64,000 nt of DNA from Microbacterium sp. lyk4-40-TSB-66 (lineage in GTDB: Bacteria > Actinomycetota > Actinomycetes > Actinomycetales > Microbacteriaceae), in assembly GCF_030209475.1 (NCBI RefSeq), contig NZ_JARVRW010000002.1, positions 372,001 through 436,000 of the forward strand, in the 5' to 3' direction. Position 1 is the stretch's first letter, and every line of letters starts with the position of its first letter. Position numbers and translations under genes: made by a program. Below, one piece after another: positions 42,468-51,645 of the stretch. The notes beneath the pieces were generated by a model. It made no database searches and was not told the DNA's origin. It was given only the letters and a program-made list of their open reading frames with translations.

Positions 42468-43400
42468 TCAGCGCCAGGGGCGTTCCGACCGGCGTCGCCA
42501 GTAGTCGCTCGGGTCGGCCGCGAGGCCCGCGAGCACCGCGCGGTCGACCTCCACGGCACGCGCCTCGACGCCGCGACGGAGGTGCTCGGCGGTCGTCGCC
42601 CCGCTCAACACGATGTCGGCGAACGGCTGCGACAGCGCGGCACCGAGCGCGAAGAGGTCGGATGCGATCCCGGATGTCGCGGACGCGAAGTCGCCGCCCG
42701 GCTCGGCGGATGCGAGCTCGCCGTTCGCGAGCGCCTCTTTGACCACCACGGTCCAACCCGCGTCGTGCGCCTCGGCCAGCGCGTCACCGACGGAGGACTC
42801 CCGCAGGTTCCAGGTGGACTGCACGACGGTGAACGGACAGTCGTCGAGGCGCATCGCCGCGCGCACCACGTCGGCCTGGCGCGGACCGCTCGTCGACAGC
42901 CCCACGCGCACGCCGTCGGTGCGCAGTCGTCGCATCCGCTGGAGCAGCTCGCGGTCGGCGAGCGCGGGGCTGTCGGGGGTCACGGAATGGACCAGGTAGA
43001 AGTCGGGCGGTGAGCCGAGAGCCGCGACCGTCTCGGGCCACTGCCGGTCGAACATCGCCGCTGAGTGCTCTTTGCGCTCGTGCACAGCGGCATCCATCTT
43101 CCACTCGCCGACGTAGGCGTAGCCCCACTTCGAGCCGATGACGAGCGCGGAACGCCTCTCGGGATGCGCCGCGAGCCACCCGCCGAGGAAGTCCTCGGCG
43201 AGCCCGTACGAACGTGCCGCATCGATGTACCGGATGCCGAGATCCCACGCCTCATCGAGCAGGGCGTGTGCCCGCGCCCGCAGCGCCGGGACCGAGCGGG
43301 CGGCCGGGTCGCCGAGGTCGTCGTCGCGACCGGTGGTGATGTACGCCGGACGGCCGACGGCGGCCAGACCGAAACCCAGGCGGGCGGAAGAAGCGGGCAT
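42468..43400 (-). CDS. aldo/keto reductase
   Basis: 310 residues, AKR (beta/alpha)8 barrel. 'GIRYIDAARSYGLAEDFLGGWL' supplies catalytic Asp and Tyr, 'VIGSKWGYAYVGEW' the Lys, and 'YLVHSVTPDSPAL' the His. The C-terminus 'LFALGAALSQPFADIVLSGATTAEHL' contacts NADPH. Reduces an unknown aldehyde or ketone. It ends 43 bases from the convergent sigma operon. Confidence 0.92.
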   Translation of the reverse strand: MPASSARLGFGLAAVGRPAYITTGRDDDLGDPAARSVPALRARAHALLDEAWDLGIRYIDAARSYGLAEDFLGGWLAAHPERRSALVIGSKWGYAYVGEWKMDAAVHERKEHSAAMFDRQWPETVAALGSPPDFYLVHSVTPDSPALADRELLQRMRRLRTDGVRVGLSTSGPRQADVVRAAMRLDDCPFTVVQSTWNLRESSVGDALAEAHDAGWTVVVKEALANGELASAEPGGDFASATSGIASDLFALGAALSQPFADIVLSGATTAEHLRRGVEARAVEVDRAVLAGLAADPSDYWRRRSERPWR

Positions 43401-43459
43401 GCTCCGACGTTATCCGCGCGGGGGCACAATCGAGATGTCGCCGCGGGAACGGAGGATCC

Positions 43460-43651
43460 ATGAGCTACACGAACGCCTTCGCCGATGAGGCGCAGCCGAT
43501 CTGCCCCGCCTGCGGCGTGACGATGCACCCGCTGCTCGATGAGGGCATCCGGGCGGACGAATGCCGCGAGTGCGGTTTCCGGATGGAGTGGCCGGCGGCG
43601 GATGCCGCGCGCGACGGCGACGACGAGGAGCGGGACACGCGCTGGGACTGA
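43460..43651 (+). CDS. small zinc-ribbon protein
   Basis: 63 residues with two CxxC knuckles, 'CPACGVTM' and 'CRECGFRM', 21 residues apart, a zinc-ribbon pattern, and an acidic C-terminus. GGAGG precedes ATG 43460. It is divergent from the aldo/keto reductase. Function unknown; similar small zinc-ribbon proteins are widespread in Microbacteriaceae. Confidence 0.8.
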   Translation: MSYTNAFADEAQPICPACGVTMHPLLDEGIRADECRECGFRMEWPAADAARDGDDEERDTRWD

Positions 43652-43689
43652 GACCGGGGGTCGCGCCACGCTTTCCCTCGGCGGTGCCC

Positions 43690-43885
43690 GACCAGCGGTC
43701 GCGCGCCCGGGTCGTGCCTGCGCTCGCCAGGGTCGCTCGCGGCGCGCGGCCGTGTTGCTTCCGGCGCGCGGTAGGTCGCTCGCGGCGCGTGTCCGGGTCG
43801 TTCCGGCGCGCGGCCGGATCGCGCCCTGGCGCGCGGCAGGGTCGCTCGCGGCGCGGGTCGCGCGGGCGCGGCGGTGATCGGCGGC
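43690..43885. repeat. degenerate GGTCGCTCGCGGCGCG repeats
   Basis: Five or so imperfect copies of a 30- to 40-base motif (GGTCGCTCGCGGCGCG, GTCGTTCCGGCGCGCGGCCG) between two hypothetical genes. Overlapping frames are arginine/alanine-rich artefacts. No palindrome accompanies it, unlike the tracts at 12650 and 31095. Confidence 0.75.
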
Positions 43886-43917
43886 CCCCGCACACGGGCT
43901 GCGTCGGGGCGGCGACC

Positions 43918-44226
43918 CTAGATGACGTCGAAGGGGACGTCTCCGTCGCTGTAGTCGCGATCGATCCCGGGGGTGTGCTGCAGGCCTCGCCCGTCGGCCG
44001 TGTCGGCGCTGAGCGGTACCGTCGCGACCGCGATGACGACCGACGTGGTCGTCGTCACGAAGAAGCTGAGGCGTTGACCGCCGTCGACGGTGACGTTCAG
44101 GAAGCCGCCTCCGGCCCGCGCCGCGCGCAGCACCTGGTCCCGCAGATCGTCGAGGGCTTCGAGGGGTCCGAGCGCGAACGTCGAACCATCCACCGTGAGG
44201 TGGGTGCGCTCGATACTGTTCGGCAT
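43918..44226 (-). CDS. hypothetical protein
   Basis: 102 residues: 'MPNSIERTHLTVDGSTFALG', 'VLRAARAGGGFLNVTVDGGQRLSFFVTTTTSVVI'. Beta-rich, no signal peptide, no recognised family; it resembles small proteins of unknown function found next to DUF-type genes in Microbacteriaceae. ATG 44226 starts the conserved-looking part. Divergent from the gene at 44363. Confidence 0.7.
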   Translation of the reverse strand: MPNSIERTHLTVDGSTFALGPLEALDDLRDQVLRAARAGGGFLNVTVDGGQRLSFFVTTTTSVVIAVATVPLSADTADGRGLQHTPGIDRDYSDGDVPFDVI

Positions 44227-44362
44227 GCAGGCACGATAGTCGCCCTGCATGGGACACCCCAGGGGGTTGCCCCGGCAGAGAGCTTGTCGCACACTGCGCC
44301 TCCGCCGGTCAAGGCGAGCGCCTCCCCGCGGCCCGGGACCGCCGGGGTGGCATACTCGCCCC

Positions 44363-44737
44363 ATGCGACCGCTCGAAGACTCGCCACCCCGCCGCTCCCA
44401 CGCGCAGCTCGAGAGCTGGGTGGAGGAGTTCGAGAAGGAGGAGCACTGCATCGCCGGCTCCATCACCGTCGCCCCTCAGGAAGACGGGGACACCGACGAC
44501 ACCGGACTCGTCATCCTGCGCCTTCGGAACGCCTCGGCATCCATCTTCATGAAGCCGCGCAGCTACGACGACCCGGTATGGGAGTTGACGCTCACCGAGC
44601 GGCCCGACGACCTGGTGATGACGGTGCACGACATCGCCAGCCTCGCCGCCGAGTACGTCATCGCCAGCAACCTCTGCACCTTCCTGCAGTGGAAGTCGCT
44701 GGAATGGGACCGGCAGAGCGGCCGGCGCGCGGCCTGA
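44363..44737 (+). CDS. hypothetical protein
   Basis: 124 residues, acidic: 'LESWVEEFEKEEHCIAGSITV', 'DPVWELTLTERPDDLVMTVHDIASLAAEYVIASNLCTFLQWKSLEW'. No transmembrane span or known motif. It is followed at 12 bases by a perfect terminator hairpin, which supports a real gene. Function unknown. Confidence 0.75.
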   Translation: MRPLEDSPPRRSHAQLESWVEEFEKEEHCIAGSITVAPQEDGDTDDTGLVILRLRNASASIFMKPRSYDDPVWELTLTERPDDLVMTVHDIASLAAEYVIASNLCTFLQWKSLEWDRQSGRRAA

Positions 44738-44748
44738 GCAGGAACGAC

Positions 44749-44776
44749 AGAAGCCCCGGCGCGAGCCGGGGCTTCT
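44749..44776. terminator. hairpin terminator after the hypothetical gene (bidirectional)
   Basis: Perfect 12-bp stem AGAAGCCCCGGC / GCCGGGGCTTCT with tetraloop GCGA. It separates the plus-strand gene from the minus-strand tRNA-Met and could stop transcription in both directions. Confidence 0.85.
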
Positions 44777-44788
44777 CAGTGTCTTCGG

Positions 44789-44862
44789 TAGCGGGAGCGG
44801 GGCTTGAACCCGCGACCTCACGATTATGAGTCGTGCGCTCTCACCAACTGAGCTACCCCGCC
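44789..44862 (-). tRNA. trnM: tRNA-Met (CAT anticodon)
   Basis: 74-nt minus-strand cloverleaf: acceptor GGCGGGG / TCCCGCT (two G-U pairs), D-arm GCTC...GAGC, anticodon arm CACGA-CTCATAA-TCGTG, T-arm GCGGG-TTCAAGC-CCCGC, discriminator A. The anticodon loop reads CAT. It lacks initiator features (no 1-72 mismatch; the anticodon stem has no three G-C pairs), so elongator Met is favoured over tRNA-Ile2. Confidence 0.92.
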
Positions 44863-44896
44863 GCACGGCATCCACGATTCGGAAATGAACACCTTG

Positions 44897-44968
44897 AGCC
44901 CCGAGTCAGGATTGAACTGACGACCCCTTCCTTACCATGGAAGTGCTCTGCCACTGAGCTATCGGGGC
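44897..44968 (-). tRNA. trnT: tRNA-Thr (GGT anticodon)
   Basis: 72-nt minus-strand cloverleaf: acceptor GCCCCGA / TCGGGGC, anticodon arm CTTCC-ATGGTAA-GGAAG with anticodon GGT, T-arm GTCAG-TTCAATC-CTGAC, discriminator T. No encoded CCA. It lies 34 bases upstream of tRNA-Met on the same strand and they are probably co-transcribed. Confidence 0.95.
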
Positions 44969-45033
44969 GTACCCGGATCGCTCCGGGCAACTTGAAGAGG
45001 ATATCAGACCGCGACACCCTCCCACCAATCGGC

Positions 45034-46521
45034 TCAGCCGCCGGTGTGCTGACGCAGCCACACGATCGGGTCGATCGGAGTGGTGCCGTTCTGGAGGATC
45101 TCGACGTGCGTGTGGGCGCCGAACGAGCGGCCGGTGTTACCGGTACGGCCGAGGAACTGCCCGACCTTCACGTGCTGACCCTGGGTGACCTGCAGCGAAC
45201 CGTACTGCATGTGTCCGTAGCGGCTCGAGACGAGCTGACCGTCGATCTCGTGATCGATCAGGACCGTCACGCCGAAGGCGCCGCCCTGCTCGGTCGCGAT
45301 GCGCACGGTGCCGTCGGCGATCGCCTGCACGGGCGAACCCTCGCCGGGCACGAAGTCGGCACCCTCGTGCATGGTGCCGTCGCGCATGCCGAAGCCGTAC
45401 GTGATGGGCACGCCGACCGCGAAGGGCCACTGGATGGGCGCCGTGGGGTCGTTGACGTAAAAGTTGGACGGGTTGGTGATCCCCGAATCGGCGGCCATCT
45501 GCGCGTAGGTGGTCGCGCTGTAGCCGTCGGAGCGGTCGACCACGGCCGCCTGCGCCGCGGCGGGAGCGACGTAGGCCTGGATGGCACCCTCGGATGCGGC
45601 GACGTCGCCACCGACGGCGAGCCGGGTGGTGACGGTTTCGCTCGCGGTGACGCTGTCGGTGCCGCTCGCCGAGGCGAGGGCGCTGACCGGCATGGTCATG
45701 CCCACCGTGAGCAGCCCCACGACGCCCATGACGCCGACCGAGAACGACGTGGCCGCGATGCGGCGCACGTTGCGGCGGGTGCCGGTCATCGCGACGGCCG
45801 GAAGGCCCTCAGCGACGGGCTGGGCAGGACCGGCGACGCGGTTCGACTGCACGGCGGTCTCGCCGGTGAACGCGAAGAGACGCGCGGCCGAGGTGAACTC
45901 GTCGTCGACGGGGGCGTCTGCGGCATCCGGATTCCGCTCGGTGCGCGGCGCGTCAGGGGCGGGTGCATCGGTGGTCGGCGCATCCGCGGCGGGTACTTCG
46001 GCGACGCGAGAATCCGTGACGGGGGCTCCGGCGACCGGCGCCTCGAGCGTGTCGGCGCTGTCGAGGATGACCGCCTCCTGCGGGCGCCGGCGCGAACGAC
46101 GCGACGAGACCGGGAGGGTGATCGGGGAGGTCGGCAGCGTGACGGGCGTGGTGGCGCTGTCGCTGTCGGCGCTCTGCAGGATGACCGCGACCTCGTCGGA
46201 GGAGCGCTCGTCGACGACGGTGACCTCGAGGGCGTCGGGCTCCGCGGCGTCGGAGCGGGCGGCGTCGGTGGACGCGGCATCCGCTTCGGGGAGCGTGGCG
46301 TCGATCGTCGCGGCGATGACCGTCTCGAGGACGGCGGCGGCCACGTTCTCGATCAGCTCGGGCTGCGCGACGTTCTCGGCGTCGACCGGTGCCGGGTCGC
46401 TCGCACCGTGGCGACGCATCTCGGCTCGGGTCGGCCGGACGGCGGCCTCGGGGGCAGGAGTGAGGGGGCGACGGGACCGCCGGGTGGGGGCAGGCTCAAT
46501 CGGGAAGGCTTCTGACGGCAA
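45034..46521 (-). CDS. membrane-anchored M23-family metallopeptidase
   Basis: 495 residues from a TTG at 46521. The first 230 or so residues are Ala/Asp/Pro-rich and disordered; one hydrophobic helix 'FSVGVMGVVGLLTVGMTMPVSAL' follows, then an extracellular region ending in the LytM/M23 domain. Zinc ligands are in 'MRDGTMHEGADFVPG' (H-x3-D) and 'SFGAHTHVEI' (HxH). It probably cleaves peptidoglycan cross-links. The N-terminus is uncertain: an ATG 64 bases upstream begins an out-of-frame reading of similar composition, so a sequencing frameshift is possible. Confidence 0.85.
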   Translation of the reverse strand: MPSEAFPIEPAPTRRSRRPLTPAPEAAVRPTRAEMRRHGASDPAPVDAENVAQPELIENVAAAVLETVIAATIDATLPEADAASTDAARSDAAEPDALEVTVVDERSSDEVAVILQSADSDSATTPVTLPTSPITLPVSSRRSRRRPQEAVILDSADTLEAPVAGAPVTDSRVAEVPAADAPTTDAPAPDAPRTERNPDAADAPVDDEFTSAARLFAFTGETAVQSNRVAGPAQPVAEGLPAVAMTGTRRNVRRIAATSFSVGVMGVVGLLTVGMTMPVSALASASGTDSVTASETVTTRLAVGGDVAASEGAIQAYVAPAAAQAAVVDRSDGYSATTYAQMAADSGITNPSNFYVNDPTAPIQWPFAVGVPITYGFGMRDGTMHEGADFVPGEGSPVQAIADGTVRIATEQGGAFGVTVLIDHEIDGQLVSSRYGHMQYGSLQVTQGQHVKVGQFLGRTGNTGRSFGAHTHVEILQNGTTPIDPIVWLRQHTGG

Positions 46522-46671
46522 CGCGCGAGGGCTCTCGTGTCGTGTCGCGCACGGGCGACGGCTTCGGGCTGTGGGGCTTGGCCATTTCCGCAGGTTCGGG
46601 TTGCGGAAGATAACGAACTGGTAAACACCATACCCCCCGTCAACTGAGAATGCGTTGAGCGGGCGGGGTGG

Positions 46672-47469
46672 TCACCGCTCGAAGTCGAGCAGCGGCTCGA
46701 TCCGCGAGAAGAAGTCGGGCCCCGAGGCGATGACCATGCCGTTGCCCGGGCGACCGCCAGGCGCCCCGCCGACGCGTCCTCCGGCCTCTTCGACCAGCAG
46801 CGCGCCGGCCGCGTGATCCCACGGGTGGGTGCCACGCTCGTAGTAGGCGTCGACGCGCCCGGCGGCGACGGATGCCAGATCGAGTGAGGCCGCACCGATG
46901 CGGCGCACGTCGCGCGCGATGGGCATGACGCGCGACAGCTGCGCGAGCGCCGGACCGTGCGTCTCGGGGTCGTACCCGAAGCCCGTCGCGACGAGCCCAC
47001 CGGCTTCGCCCACTTCGCTGACCGAGAGGCGCTGGTCGCCGAGCCAGGCTCCGCCGCCGCGGGCGGCACGGAACAGCTCACCCGTGACGGGGTTGAAGAC
47101 GGCACCGGCGAGCGCGGTCCACGTCGCGGTCTCGGGCGTACCCTGGACGGCGGCGATGCTGACCGCCCAGGCCGGGATGCCGTACGCGTAGTTGACGGTG
47201 CCGTCGATCGGATCGACGACCCAGGTGATGCCGCTCGTGCCGGCCTCGGCGCCCGATTCTTCGCCGAAGAACCCGTCGCCCGGGCGCTCCCGAGCCAGCT
47301 CCGCGCGGATGAACGCCTCGACCTCGCGGTCGGCGGCGGTGACGATGTCGGCCGCGGCCGACTTGGTGGCCGCGACCGTCACGCCCTCGCGGCGGCGGCG
47401 GAGGGCCAACTCGCCCGCCTCTCGGGCGATGCGGGTGGCGATGTCGAGCAGATCCGCGGGGGAAGTCAT
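46672..47469 (-). CDS. inositol monophosphatase family protein
   Basis: 265 residues. Metal-binding blocks 'GFFGEESG' (Glu), 'WVVDPIDGTVNYAYGIPAWAVSI' (DPIDGT) and 'GTHPWDHAAGALLVEEAGG' are all present, so it is an active lithium-sensitive phosphatase of the IMPase/HisN/CysQ superfamily. Substrate could be inositol phosphate, histidinol phosphate or PAP. ATG 47469 is chosen; 47478 is possible. Divergent from a flavoprotein gene across 62 bases. Confidence 0.93.
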   Translation of the reverse strand: MTSPADLLDIATRIAREAGELALRRRREGVTVAATKSAAADIVTAADREVEAFIRAELARERPGDGFFGEESGAEAGTSGITWVVDPIDGTVNYAYGIPAWAVSIAAVQGTPETATWTALAGAVFNPVTGELFRAARGGGAWLGDQRLSVSEVGEAGGLVATGFGYDPETHGPALAQLSRVMPIARDVRRIGAASLDLASVAAGRVDAYYERGTHPWDHAAGALLVEEAGGRVGGAPGGRPGNGMVIASGPDFFSRIEPLLDFER

Positions 47470-47531
47470 GGCATCCACGCTAGTGCGCCACCCCCTTAGC
47501 CGAAGTCGCGCCCGTCGATACCGTGGATGAC

Positions 47532-49115
47532 ATGACCGCTTCGGATACTCGCCGGTACGACGTCGTCATCGTGGGAGGAGGGCACAACGCCCTCGTCGCC
47601 GCGGCCTACCTCGCCCGCGCCGGGCGCCGGGTGGTGGTGATCGAGCGAACGGATGCCGTGGGCGGCGCCGCCGTGTCGGAACGCCCGTGGCGCGGGGTCG
47701 ACGCGCGACTGTCGCGCTACTCCTACCTCGTCAGCCTGCTGCCGCAGAAGATCATCGACGACCTCGGCCTGCGCATCGAGCTGCGGCGGCGCCGGTACTC
47801 CTCCTACACACCCGATCCGGTCGACCCGTCGCGCGGCATCCTCATCGACACCGAGGATGCCGAGGCCACGGCCGCGTCGTTCGCCCGCACCCTGGGCGAC
47901 ACCGACGAGGCCGAGCGGTTCGCTGCATTCGGGGAACGTCTGGCCCCGCTCGGTCGGGCGGTGTTCCCGACGATGACGGAGCCGCTGCCGACCGTTGACG
48001 AGGTGCGCGAGAAGGTCGGCGACGACGCGCTTTTCTCTGCGCTGACGGAGCGTCCCCTCGGAGACCTCCTGCGCGCGTCGCTCGACAGAGACCTCGTGCG
48101 CGGCATCGCGTTGACCGACGGACTGATCGGCACTTTCGCGTCATCGGACGACCCCTCACTCGCGCAGAACCGCTGCTTCCTCTACCACGTCATCGGCGGC
48201 GAGACCGGGCACTGGGACGTCCCCGTCGGCGGTATGGGCGCGGTGACGGCCGAACTCGAACGCGCCGCGCGCGAGGCGGGCGCGCAGATCGTGACCGGCG
48301 TCGAGGTCGTCTCGATCTCGCCCGACGGCGACGTGCACACCATGACCGATCGATCGGAGGTGTTCCACGGCGAGCTCGTGCTCAGCGGCGTCGGGCGCGC
48401 CGTCCTCGACCGCATGCTTGCCGCGGGCGGTTCCGCCACCACCGGCGCCCCGGAACCCGAGGGCGCGCAGGTCAAGGTCAACATGCTGCTGTCGCGACTC
48501 CCCCGACTGCGCGACACCTCGGTCACCCCCGAAGCCGCGTTCTCCGGCACCTTCCACGTCAACGAGACGATGACCCAACTGGATGCCGCGCACGTGGCGG
48601 CATCCGCGGGAGTCCTTCCCGAGCCGCTCCCCGTCGAGATCTACTGCCACTCCCTGACCGATCCGTCGATCCTCGGTGACGAGCTGCGGGCGTCGGGCGC
48701 GCAAACGCTGACGATGTTCGGACTGCAAGTGCCGCATCGCCTCATCGACGACACCGATCCCGTCGCCGCCGGGGCGCGACTTCTGGCTGCGGCGCAGGCG
48801 TCGCTCGACACGGTGCTGGCCGAGCCGCTGCGCGATTGCATCCTGCGCGCGCCCGACGGGCGGCTGTGCATCGAGGCCCGCACGACGACCGACCTGGAGA
48901 GTTCGCTCAACATGGTCGGCGGCGACATCTTCCACGGCGCGCTGTCGTGGCCGTGGCTGACGTCGCCGGCCCACTCCCCCGCGGAGCGGTGGGGCGTGGC
49001 GACACCGCACTCGCGCGTGCTGCTGTGCGGGTCGAGCGCGCAGCGGGGCGGGGCGGTCAGCGGTATCGGGGGGCAGAACGCCGCGATGGCCGCGTTGGAG
49101 ATGTTGGAGCGGTAA
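47532..49115 (+). CDS. phytoene-desaturase-like FAD oxidoreductase
   Basis: 527 residues. 'YDVVIVGGGHNALVAAAYLARAGRRVVVIERTDAVGGAAVSE' is the FAD fold of the CrtI/PDS-like family. 'HVIGGETGHWDVPVGGMGAVTAELERAAREAGAQIVTG' and the C-terminal 'LLCGSSAQRGGAVSGIGGQNAAMAALEML' are family landmarks. The long C-terminus and sequence match actinobacterial carotenoid-desaturase-like proteins of unknown substrate. No other carotenoid genes are near. GTG 47523 is an alternative start. Confidence 0.88.
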   Translation: MTASDTRRYDVVIVGGGHNALVAAAYLARAGRRVVVIERTDAVGGAAVSERPWRGVDARLSRYSYLVSLLPQKIIDDLGLRIELRRRRYSSYTPDPVDPSRGILIDTEDAEATAASFARTLGDTDEAERFAAFGERLAPLGRAVFPTMTEPLPTVDEVREKVGDDALFSALTERPLGDLLRASLDRDLVRGIALTDGLIGTFASSDDPSLAQNRCFLYHVIGGETGHWDVPVGGMGAVTAELERAAREAGAQIVTGVEVVSISPDGDVHTMTDRSEVFHGELVLSGVGRAVLDRMLAAGGSATTGAPEPEGAQVKVNMLLSRLPRLRDTSVTPEAAFSGTFHVNETMTQLDAAHVAASAGVLPEPLPVEIYCHSLTDPSILGDELRASGAQTLTMFGLQVPHRLIDDTDPVAAGARLLAAAQASLDTVLAEPLRDCILRAPDGRLCIEARTTTDLESSLNMVGGDIFHGALSWPWLTSPAHSPAERWGVATPHSRVLLCGSSAQRGGAVSGIGGQNAAMAALEMLER

Positions 49116-49278
49116 GGCGTCGGGGGCTGCCTGGAGCCTGGGGCGGGTGGGTACCCGCGGTGCGCCCGGAGTCCGCGCCGTGTCCCGCGAGCCGGTGCAA
49201 CGCTCGAGGCCTGTTTGCGACAGGGGGGTATCGCGGGAGCCGGTGTTCCTCGGGCCGGCGAAACGTCGGCGGGGGTCA

Positions 49279-50694
49279 TCAGATCACGGCGTGCGCGCGC
49301 AGAACGTCCAGCATCGCGTCGATCGCCTGAACGAGGACGACGCTCGACGGTTCGGCGTACCCGAAGACGATCCCCGCCGGAAGCGACGTGGCAGCGCCCT
49401 CCCAGACATACGACGCCAGCGGCGCCACGCGGATACCGCGCTCGGCGAGATCCGCGACGATCGCGCGCTCGGCATCCTCCCCCCTCCCGCGGAGCAACGC
49501 CACCGCGTGAAGACCACCGTCCGTCGCCTCCAGCTCCACACCGGGCACGCCCTGGAAAGCATCGAGCAGGAGGCGACGACGATGGCGATACTCCCGACGC
49601 CGTCGCGCCGCGTGTCGCGCGAGCGACCCCTCTGAGAGGTACAGCGCGAGCGCGTGCTGCTGAACGAGGGACACCGGCAGGTCGAGGTCGGCGCGCGCGG
49701 CGCGCATCCGCTCGCCCACCTCGCCGGTCGCGACGATCCACCCGCAACGGACCGCCGGAGTGAGCGTCTTCGACAGGCTGCCGATCAGCACCACTCGCGC
49801 GGGGTCGAGCAGATGCAGCGGAGGAAGGGGTGCACGGCCATGGGGGAACTCGCTGTCGTAGTCGTCCTCGATGACGACGACATCCTCGCGGTCGGCCCAG
49901 GCGAGCAGGCGGGCACGCGCCTCGGCATCCAATCGACTCCCGAGGGGGTAGTGGTGGTGAGGCGTGACGATGAACGCATCGAGATCACGGTGACGCTCGA
50001 CGGCGTCGAGGTCGAGCCCGGCACTGAGACGCACGGGGACAGGGACGGCGGTGATCCCGAGCCGGCGAAGGATCCGATGCACGCGCGGATACCCCGGGTT
50101 CTCGATGCCGACCCGCAACCTCGTCCGGTCGCCGCGCGGCGACAGGGCGAGCAGAGCCAGAAGCACGGCGTCGCTGGTGCCGGCGGTGACGAGGACCTCG
50201 GATGCCGTGACATCGAGCCCGCGCGCGCGACCGAGGTACCGGGCGATCTCCGCCCTCAGGGCCGGGTCCCCGGCGGTGTCGGCGACGTCCGCATCCGGAT
50301 CTCCCGCGGTCGCGCGCCGCCATGCCGAGCGCCACGCCGCATCGGCGAGACCCGTCGTACCGGGCCGCCCCGGACGCAGGTCGATCAGCCCCGACTCCTC
50401 CCCGGCACCGGTCTCGACTCGCGCGCGCGGTGTCGACGCCGATCGAGCCGAGACGTCGGCGACGACGGTCGCACCCCCCGGTCGGGGCAGCAGATATCCC
50501 TCGCCCGCGAGGATCTCGTACGCCGCGACGACGGTACCGCGGGCGACCCCGAGGTCGGCGGCGAGCGCGCGGGTCGACGGCACCGCTTCTCCCCCGCCCA
50601 CGCGTCCCTCGAGCACCGCTGCCCGCAATCCGTGGGCGAGCTGCTCGTGGAGCGGCACGGTCGAGCCGCGGTCCAGTATTCCGAGGGAGATCAC
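49279..50694 (-). CDS. pdxR: MocR-type (GntR/aminotransferase) transcriptional regulator
   Basis: 471 residues. The N-terminal GntR winged helix 'LHEQLAHGLRAAVLEGRVGGGEAVPSTRALAADLGVARGTVVAAYEIL' is fused to a class-I aminotransferase domain with the PLP lysine in 'LIGSLSKTLTPAVRCGW' and 'EDDYDSEF'. MocR proteins sense PLP or amine effectors; adjacency to a PNPOx-fold gene suggests PdxR-like control of vitamin B6 metabolism. Divergent gene pair with boxes between. Confidence 0.92.
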   Translation of the reverse strand: MISLGILDRGSTVPLHEQLAHGLRAAVLEGRVGGGEAVPSTRALAADLGVARGTVVAAYEILAGEGYLLPRPGGATVVADVSARSASTPRARVETGAGEESGLIDLRPGRPGTTGLADAAWRSAWRRATAGDPDADVADTAGDPALRAEIARYLGRARGLDVTASEVLVTAGTSDAVLLALLALSPRGDRTRLRVGIENPGYPRVHRILRRLGITAVPVPVRLSAGLDLDAVERHRDLDAFIVTPHHHYPLGSRLDAEARARLLAWADREDVVVIEDDYDSEFPHGRAPLPPLHLLDPARVVLIGSLSKTLTPAVRCGWIVATGEVGERMRAARADLDLPVSLVQQHALALYLSEGSLARHAARRRREYRHRRRLLLDAFQGVPGVELEATDGGLHAVALLRGRGEDAERAIVADLAERGIRVAPLASYVWEGAATSLPAGIVFGYAEPSSVVLVQAIDAMLDVLRAHAVI

Positions 50695-50710
50695 CCACGA
50701 AGTCTGTCAC

Positions 50711-50753
50711 TGGTCCACGCGGATGCGCGATAAGTGGACTACGGAATGGTCCA
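50711..50753. promoter_or_regulatory. MocR-type boxes in the divergent intergenic region
   Basis: TGGTCCA at 50711-50717 and again at 50747-50753, 36 bases apart, with the related AGTGGACTA between them at 50733-50741. MocR regulators typically bind direct repeats of this kind across divergent promoters. The sites lie between the regulator start (50694) and the PNPOx-fold gene start (50776). Confidence 0.6.
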
Positions 50754-50775
50754 GCAGTACGAGTGCAATCGGATC

Positions 50776-51543
50776 ATGACCGACGTACCCGACACCGTTC
50801 AGCCCCCGTCCGATCTCCCCGGCGTGGAATCGCCCCGCGCCGAGCTGGATGACTCTTTTGAAGAGTCCTCCACAGACCTGCCCCTCACCGCTCTCACCCG
50901 CGTCCGCCGAGGTGCGCACCACCAGCGCACGGATCGCGCCGCTCTGTACGACGTCATCGACGGCGCACTGTCGGGAACGCTCGCCATCGTGCGCGACGAA
51001 CGACCCGTGGCGTTGCCGGTCGGCATCGGGCGCGACGGCGACGACGTACTCCTGCACGGATCGACCGGCAGCGACTTCTTCCGCCGCATCGCCGCGGGCG
51101 CCCCGGTCTGTCTGACGGTGACGCACCTGATGGGCCTGAAGTACGCCCGGTCGCTCTTCGACAGCTCGATGCGCTACCGGTGCGCCGTCGTGCACGGCGT
51201 CGCATCCGTCGTCCCGGCGGCGCAGAAGGAGTCCGCGCTGCTCACGCTGTCGGAGCACCTGATGCCCGGACGGAGCGAAGACGTGCGCCCGATGACCGCC
51301 CGCGAGATCGCGGCGACCATGGTGCTGCGCCTGACGCTGTCCGAGGCGAGCGTCAAGGACAATGCGGGCTCTCTCGTGGAAGTCGACGACGACGGCGAGG
51401 ACCGCTCGGTGTGGGCCGGCATGCTGCCGCTCCGGGTCGTCGCGGGCGACCCGGTGACCTCGCCGCAGACCGTCGCGGGCGTTCCCGTTCCGGTATCCGT
51501 GCGCCGAGCGGCGCAGCGGGTCGCGGCGTCGGGAACGACCTGA
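50776..51543 (+). CDS. pyridoxamine 5'-phosphate oxidase-fold (flavin-binding split barrel) protein
   Basis: 255 residues. The core 'LYDVIDGALSGTLAIVRDERPVALPVGIGRDGDDVLLHGSTGSDFFRRIAAGAPVCLTVTHL' fits the FMN-binding split-barrel PNPOx-like family, followed by a C-terminal extension. ATG 50776 is preferred; 50734 would overlap the operator. The neighbour MocR regulator and family suggest a link to vitamin B6 or detoxification of an amine, not certain. A hairpin terminator separates it from putA. Confidence 0.85.
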   Translation: MTDVPDTVQPPSDLPGVESPRAELDDSFEESSTDLPLTALTRVRRGAHHQRTDRAALYDVIDGALSGTLAIVRDERPVALPVGIGRDGDDVLLHGSTGSDFFRRIAAGAPVCLTVTHLMGLKYARSLFDSSMRYRCAVVHGVASVVPAAQKESALLTLSEHLMPGRSEDVRPMTAREIAATMVLRLTLSEASVKDNAGSLVEVDDDGEDRSVWAGMLPLRVVAGDPVTSPQTVAGVPVPVSVRRAAQRVAASGTT

Positions 51544-51645
51544 GCGGCGCACACGACGGGCCTGCGCCGGGACCGCGCGGACGAAGGCCGACGCGAGGTC
51601 AGCCGGCACGTGACGACGACTGACGCGACGTCAGCCGGCGCGACG

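Noticed and set aside
44789..44862. Initiator tRNA-fMet
   Set aside because: The 1-72 pair is G-U rather than mismatched and the anticodon stem lacks three consecutive G-C pairs.
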